DNA from: Phycisphaerales bacterium
GTDB lineage: Bacteria; Planctomycetota; Phycisphaerae; Phycisphaerales; SM1A02
Length of the DNA: 64,000 nucleotides
NCBI GenBank assembly: GCA_022446885.1
Contig: JAKVBU010000012.1
Span: 1-64,000, forward strand
Direction: 5' to 3'
The position numbers and the translations under genes are program-made. The notes under the pieces were generated by a model. That model was not told the origin of the DNA and ran no database searches. It saw nothing but the letters and a program-made list of their open reading frames with translations. Shown one piece after another: positions 62,428 to 64,000 of this stretch (its first letter is position 1; each line of letters opens with the position of its first letter).

Positions 62428-62505
62428 TCTTCGGTGGCAGCAACGAGTTATGACAGGCGCCGGACATAAGTGGTGTTGAGTCAATGAGATAAATGACCCG
62501 ACGGG
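62412..62505. repeat. Pair of 19-base inverted repeats in intergenic DNA
   Basis: The 19 bases CCCGTCGGGTCATTTATCT at 62412-62430 occur in reverse complement at 62487-62505, 56 bases apart. The first copy is also part of the palindromic hairpin at 62405. Arrangement and length recall REP/REPIN-type repeats, but only this one instance is in the window. The DNA between has no gene. Confidence 0.75.
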
Positions 62506-62533
62506 CCTGTAGGGGGGGCGATAGGGTGGGGGG

Positions 62534-63640
62534 ATGTTGCTGCTCGCTCATCTATGCCTTTGCCTCTCTGAGCCCGGGCTCGGGCCCATCACCCAACTGA
62601 CCTTTCCCAGCCAGTTTCACAAGGCTGGCGAGTCTTACATCTCCCCTGACAGGTCCAAGGTCATCTTTCAGGCCATTCCTCAGCCAGAGGCTGGTCAACC
62701 TCAAGAGCCATCCGAGCACTACGGCATGTATCTGGCCGATCTGGTGCCTGGCAATCAGCCCGCATTCACCCTTGAGAACATCCGACGCATCAGCCCGGAG
62801 GGTTCAGCCAACACCTGCGGCTGGTTTCACCCACTCGATGAAGGGCTTGTGCTCTACGCCAGCACGCTCGGCCCACCTGTGGCTCAAGACACCCCCGGCT
62901 ATCAACGCGCCTCCGGCAAGTATCGCTGGGCCTTTCCGCCACAGATGCGGATCGTCAAGCAGCGAATAGACAGCGAGAACGCCCGCCCTGAACCCCTCAT
63001 TGGCGACGACGCCAGCTACCAAGCTGAAGGCTCATGGAGCCCGGACGGCCGCCACGTGCTCTTCGCCGACTTGGCCACCGGCGATGGCGATCTATACGCC
63101 CAGGACTTGGTCACCGGCCATCGGGCTCACCTCGTAAGCGCCCCAGGCTACGACGGGGGCCCGTTCTTCTCTCCCGATGGCAAACGGATCATCTGGCGTG
63201 GCGATCGCCGCAGCGATCACCTGTTGCAACTTTTCGTGGGCGAGCTGGCGTTTGACGAAGCGGGCACCATCATCGGTCTATCCCGCACCTTTCAGTTGAC
63301 CGACGATGAACACGTCAACTGGGCACCATTCTGGCACCCCGACGGCAAGCGTCTCGTGTTCGCCACAAGTCGCATGGGGCATCACAACTACGAGGTGTTC
63401 GAGATCGACGCAGCAAGTGGCACCCCCGATGAACCGACCCGTTACGGAACAACTTCCCGCCGAATCACGCAGGGGGAGGGCTTCGACGGCCTTCCCGCTT
63501 TCAGTCCAGACGGCCAATACATGATCTGGACCGGGCAACGCGGATCAAGCGGCACCAGCCAGTTGTTCATCGCACCATTCAAGCGTGCATCGCCCCCGCC
63601 CACACGCCCCGGGAATCCTCCCGAGGGCCATGCACACTGA
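62534..63640 (+). CDS. PD40-type beta-propeller protein (TolB-like)
   Basis: 368 residues with an N-terminal signal (MLLLAHLCLCLSEPG). WD40-like/PD40 blades: GESYISPDRSKVIFQA, GSWSPDGRHVLFAD, GPFFSPDGKRIIWRGD, APFWHPDGKRLVFATS and PAFSPDGQYMIWTGQR. The (S/H)PDG(K/R/Q) core repeats five times. Such propellers mediate protein contact in the envelope (TolB) or precede a peptidase domain, but here the protein ends after the propeller. It lies before an S9-like peptidase gene, which fits. Confidence 0.78.
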   Translation: MLLLAHLCLCLSEPGLGPITQLTFPSQFHKAGESYISPDRSKVIFQAIPQPEAGQPQEPSEHYGMYLADLVPGNQPAFTLENIRRISPEGSANTCGWFHPLDEGLVLYASTLGPPVAQDTPGYQRASGKYRWAFPPQMRIVKQRIDSENARPEPLIGDDASYQAEGSWSPDGRHVLFADLATGDGDLYAQDLVTGHRAHLVSAPGYDGGPFFSPDGKRIIWRGDRRSDHLLQLFVGELAFDEAGTIIGLSRTFQLTDDEHVNWAPFWHPDGKRLVFATSRMGHHNYEVFEIDAASGTPDEPTRYGTTSRRITQGEGFDGLPAFSPDGQYMIWTGQRGSSGTSQLFIAPFKRASPPPTRPGNPPEGHAH

Positions 63641-63790
63641 GTCTCCGCCGGATCAGCAATCACAACGGATCATCGCTCCCAAGGCTGATCGGCCAACTGG
63701 TTCGAATCGCCAGCCACACCAACACGTCGCGGAAGCCCTCCCAAAGGCCATGTCCACTGAATCACGGCCAGATCAGCAATCACGGCGCAC
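63611..63790. repeat. Imperfect direct repeats, period 120 bases
   Basis: 63611-63668 and 63731-63788 are alike over about 58 bases (for example GGCCATG...CACTGA and GATCAGCAATCAC), displaced by exactly 120 bases. The first unit overlaps the last codons of the propeller gene; the second lies in the 266-base spacer before the peptidase gene. Beyond this the copies diverge. No promoter or known element is recognised in it. Confidence 0.6.
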
Positions 63791-63906
63791 CACAGCACGT
63801 TCACAGCACCTAGACTGATCGGCCCGCCTCACTACCTGCGCCGGCCCGCCTTAGCCCACAACCCCGTCACCACACGGATACGGACAACACACACGTGGAG
63901 GACAAC

Positions 63907-64000
63907 ATGGACCCCCTTGCCTTGGTCGCCGCCGCGGCCCTCAACGTCGAAACCCCCCTCATTCCTCGTGAGATTCTCTTTGGCAACCCCGAGCGATCGA
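63907..64000 (+). CDS. Start of an S9 (prolyl oligopeptidase family) peptidase
   Basis: Partial: 31 codons to the window end. GGAGG lies six bases before ATG 63907. The residues begin MDPLALVAAAALNV and continue ETPLIPREILFGNPERS. The block (L/I)IPRE-LFGNP is typical at the start of propeller-containing S9 dipeptidyl aminopeptidases. Only the N-terminus is visible, so the catalytic Ser/Asp/His cannot be checked. It would follow the PD40 protein gene by 266 bases. Confidence 0.6.
   Translation, partial: MDPLALVAAAALNVETPLIPREILFGNPERS

Overview
The window looks like chromosomal DNA of a marine, GC-rich bacterium of the phylum Planctomycetota, most probably class Phycisphaerae. The evidence is a DUF1592-type cytochrome gene followed one base later by a DUF1552 gene, several secreted proteins with dockerin-like Asp/Gly-rich repeats that end in Gly-Pro-Cys-Pro, two sulfatases, a GH57 enzyme, an alphaproteobacterial-type AddAB nuclease, and a signal-peptide-bearing nickel superoxide dismutase. 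I saw no prophage, transposase, CRISPR array or rRNA gene.

Layout. 1-7.4 kb: a secreted FG-GAP protein (cut by the window edge), a cytochrome c maturation operon (ResB, CcsA/ResC and a 99-residue membrane protein, each overlapping the next by ATGA), then a tandem family of small secreted dockerin-like proteins with a truncated third copy between the two full ones. 7.5-11.4 kb: the DUF1552/DUF1592 pair and a hairpin-rich 357-base intergenic stretch. 11.4-19.6 kb: addB, addA, a SerA-like dehydrogenase and enolase, read as one run. 19.6-24 kb: a minus-strand run of a repeat-type secreted protein, an oligopeptide-binding protein, one ABC permease and a lipoprotein with a SecD-P1-like domain. 24-31.2 kb: a TPR protein, pyrE, a GH57 enzyme with gatB, cyclophilin and a protein with a duplicated domain. 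31.3-36.2 kb: tRNA-Cys with a terminator, a PhoB/PhoR pair, nickel superoxide dismutase and a glutamate-synthase-like flavoprotein. 36.2-43.3 kb: a large Cys-rich secreted protein, two convergent sulfatases, a thioredoxin-fold protein and a related lipoprotein. 43.5-50.3 kb: tRNA-Leu, an AhpD-like protein, a remarkable FHA/protease/dockerin/C-terminal-domain protein and an SGNH/beta-helix protein. 50.4-58.6 kb: malic enzyme with a coupled lipoprotein, then an overlapping run of MFS transporter, HAD phosphatase, methyltransferase and a shrunken SpoIIE/PP2C-like protein, followed by DUF1579, an MBL hydrolase, a DUF4396-like membrane protein and an HD-domain hydrolase. 58.7-64 kb: RmuC, a PhoD-like phosphatase, a PD40 beta-propeller protein and the start of an S9 peptidase.

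How the genes fit together. Many products are exported: redox maturation (ResB, CcsA, the TlpA-like protein), metalloenzymes (NiSOD, sulfatases, PhoD-like) and surface proteins with dockerin-like ends. This fits an aerobic or facultative heterotroph that degrades sulfated polysaccharides, peptides and organic phosphate. AddAB and RmuC are double-strand-break and DNA-processing functions. Enolase, the SerA-like enzyme, malic enzyme and PyrE are central metabolism. The most unusual items are the FHA-protease fusion (44608-48030), the 12-histidine alternating tail on NiSOD, the truncated paralogue at 6502-6660, the internally deleted PP2C-like gene at 55207-55530, and the structured intergenic DNA at 11125-11294 and 62405-62505.
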